DNA from: Candidatus Neomarinimicrobiota bacterium | GTDB taxonomy: Bacteria; Fidelibacterota; JAANXI01 | Direction of reading: 5' to 3' | Assembly: GCA_021734025.1 (NCBI GenBank) | Contig: JAIPJS010000001.1 | Span: forward strand, 62,001-126,000 | Length of the DNA: 64,000 bases | In this document: one piece after another, positions 62,700-64,000 of the stretch | Numbering within the stretch: the stretch's first letter is position 1 | How the letters are laid out: every line of letters begins with the position of its first letter | Made by a program: the position numbers and the translations under genes | Notes under the pieces: model-generated | What the model saw: only the letters and a program-made list of their open reading frames with translations | Databases searched by the model: none | Told to the model about the DNA's origin: nothing

Positions 62700-63113
62700 A
62701 TGAAAAAAATCGGAACGCTGAATTCTCAATTATCGCGTATTATCGCGTCCATGGGACACAAAGATAAGTTGGTTATCTGTGACAGCGGATTGCCAATTCC
62801 AAGGGATGCAGAAATCGTCGATCTGGCACTTCGGAAAAATTTGCCCGGATTTATTGAAACGTTAGAGGTCATTCTCGAAGAATTACAGGTCGAGGGTGCC
62901 ATCGTCGCCCAGGAAATGAAAACCATCTCCAATGGGTTAATGACATCTGTGCAGGACCTGATGCCGGGTGTCGATTTCGAAGAAGTTCCGCATGAGCGGT
63001 TTAAACAGCTCACCCGGGATGCAACGCAAAATGGAAATATCGCCTTTGTGCGGACCGGGGAGGCTACCCCGTACGCAAATATTGTGTTGATTTCCGGGGT
63101 AACATTTCCCTGA
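62700..63113 (+). CDS. rbsD: D-ribose pyranase
   Basis: 137 residues from ATG 62700; GTG 62688 is in frame but would extend beyond the family's normal start, MKK-G-LN. The catalytic H20 is in IASMGHKDK, followed by ICDSGLPIPRDA and the C-terminal FVRTGEATPYANIVLISGV block that binds ribose. It interconverts pyranose and furanose ribose, feeding ribokinase. A related activity is fucose mutarotation, but the adjacent ribokinase argues for ribose. Confidence 0.95.
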   Translation: MKKIGTLNSQLSRIIASMGHKDKLVICDSGLPIPRDAEIVDLALRKNLPGFIETLEVILEELQVEGAIVAQEMKTISNGLMTSVQDLMPGVDFEEVPHERFKQLTRDATQNGNIAFVRTGEATPYANIVLISGVTFP

Positions 63114-63175
63114 GAGCATTCTTTAATTGAAGCAGAAGCTAATGGTGTACAACTAACAACAGAGGAGTGGGTCCC

Positions 63176-64000
63176 GTGAAGAAAATTGGGTTTTTTATTA
63201 CTATATCGTTTATTGTTGTCGGGTTATTCGGCACAAGCCAAGCTCAGACTGAGTCTTTAATCTATGATCAACTCACAACGGCTCCATCCGGTGAGTATTA
63301 TCACGTGCCTATAGGGTTGTGTGAAGACTATCCGGAAGAGACCACGACCAAAGAAACCTACCGCAAAGATTTCGAATTATTGAAAGAGTCCGGCGTAAAA
63401 TATTTACGCATTTCCTTCGGGTGGGACGCCATTGAGTATGAAGAAGATAAGTACGATTGGCTTTTCTGGGATGATTTCGTTAAAACCGCAGTGGAAGAAT
63501 ATGGCTTAACCCTGATACCTTACATTTGCTACACTCCCCAGTGGAACTCCACGGCTTCTGTCGAGGATTCGTTATACTTCTGGAACCATCCGCCCAAAGA
63601 TTTCAATGAATTCGGCGAATTTATGGGCGACCTGGTGAATCGATATGAAGATTATATCAAAACCTGGGAGTTATGGAACGAACCGGATATCAGCGTTTAC
63701 TGGCAGGGAACGACTGCAGAGTTTGCTGAGTTTACCAAGATTGGATCAAGAGCAGTGAAAGAAGCCGATCCTGACGCCAAAGTTGTCCTGGCCGGATTAG
63801 CTCACCGAATCCAGTTCACCCGCGAACTGTTCCGGGATTACGACATCAGCGACTACGTGGACATCGTCAACATTCACAACTACTTCGAAACCTGGCATCA
63901 GGATCCGGTGGAAAACATCGACGAGTATATCAACGACATCCACGATATCATCTGGCGATGGGGTGACGGACAGCCGCTGTGGATGGCTGAAGTGGGCTAT
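63176..64000 (+). CDS. Exported clan GH-A glycoside hydrolase, GH39/GH5-like (3' truncated by window)
   Basis: 275 residues visible from the GTG at 63176 (AGAGGAGTGG upstream); the frame is open at the window end. Signal peptide (FFITISFIVVGLFGTSQAQ). A TIM-barrel start: VPIGLCEDYPEETTTKETYR, LLKESGVKYLRISFGWDAIE, then acid/base E169 in WELWNEPDIS and, near the window end, the predicted nucleophile E272 in WMAEVGY. The NEP motif and spacing fit clan GH-A (GH39-type xylosidases, GH5 or close relatives). Last visible gene of the plus-strand operon, 62 bp after rbsD. Substrate undecided. Confidence 0.85.
   Translation, partial: MKKIGFFITISFIVVGLFGTSQAQTESLIYDQLTTAPSGEYYHVPIGLCEDYPEETTTKETYRKDFELLKESGVKYLRISFGWDAIEYEEDKYDWLFWDDFVKTAVEEYGLTLIPYICYTPQWNSTASVEDSLYFWNHPPKDFNEFGEFMGDLVNRYEDYIKTWELWNEPDISVYWQGTTAEFAEFTKIGSRAVKEADPDAKVVLAGLAHRIQFTRELFRDYDISDYVDIVNIHNYFETWHQDPVENIDEYINDIHDIIWRWGDGQPLWMAEVGY

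Overview
The window is 64 kb of bacterial chromosome. Secreted proteins end in a C-terminal module with the NYPNPFNPSTTI signature (2436-5306 and 49306-51117), and there is a PorV/PorQ-like porin and a TonB-dependent receptor. This points to the Fibrobacterota-Chlorobiota-Bacteroidota (FCB) superphylum, in a lineage of the Calditrichota, KSB1, Marinimicrobia or Ignavibacteria kind. The exact phylum cannot be fixed from the sequence alone. There are no CRISPR arrays, rRNA genes, intact tRNAs or insertion sequences.

Region 1 (1-13.8 kb): the end of a NarL-type response regulator with its membrane histidine kinase; a large exported subtilase with SLH-like segments and a sorting domain; a secreted lipoprotein; an intergenic stretch that folds as a three-helix RNA (7258-7404) with a competing alternative pairing; a PAS-only protein; katG; a 1 kb gene-free stretch with tRNA-like remnants; and three small genes (a DUF4153 membrane protein, a small membrane protein, a DUF2200 protein).

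Region 2 (14.2-24.5 kb): a signalling island on one strand. It holds a five-PAS histidine kinase with its NarL-type regulator, a receiver-only protein, a 1213-residue hybrid kinase, a KaiC-like ATPase with three P-loop domains, and a GAF/cysteine-pair protein split by a one-base frameshift. An mscL gene just downstream is also split by a one-base homopolymer deficit.

Region 3 (25.3-39 kb): carbohydrate genes. There is an exported nucleoside-hydrolase-like protein, a GH43-like lipoprotein and a GH2 enzyme with CHB_HEX_C and PA14 domains. These are followed by a glycyl radical enzyme and its activase, divergent from an AraC regulator, a phytanoyl-CoA-dioxygenase-family protein, a TIM-barrel sugar isomerase, and a propeller sensor that ends in the same cysteine-pair module as the GAF protein.

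Region 4 (39-64 kb): a sugar-utilisation locus around a LacI regulator. The minus-strand operon has a flavodoxin, two aldo/keto reductases, a sugar ABC ATPase and a ketol-acid-reductoisomerase-like protein whose catalytic lysine is arginine. The plus-strand operon has a lipoprotein, ABC binding protein and two permeases, a tandemly duplicated exported CBM9-like protein, an alcohol dehydrogenase, a TonB receptor, a large exported protein, a PorV-like porin, a cytoplasmic-looking GH106-type hydrolase, ribokinase, RbsD and a GH39/GH5-like enzyme cut by the window end. An identical 15-bp element precedes both lacI and the plus-strand operon and is the likely operator. The likely flow is: exported enzymes and binding proteins process a glycan, the TonB receptor and ABC system import fragments, the cytoplasmic hydrolase and oxidoreductases handle the products, and ribokinase/RbsD feed a pentose-type sugar into metabolism. 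No SusD is present.
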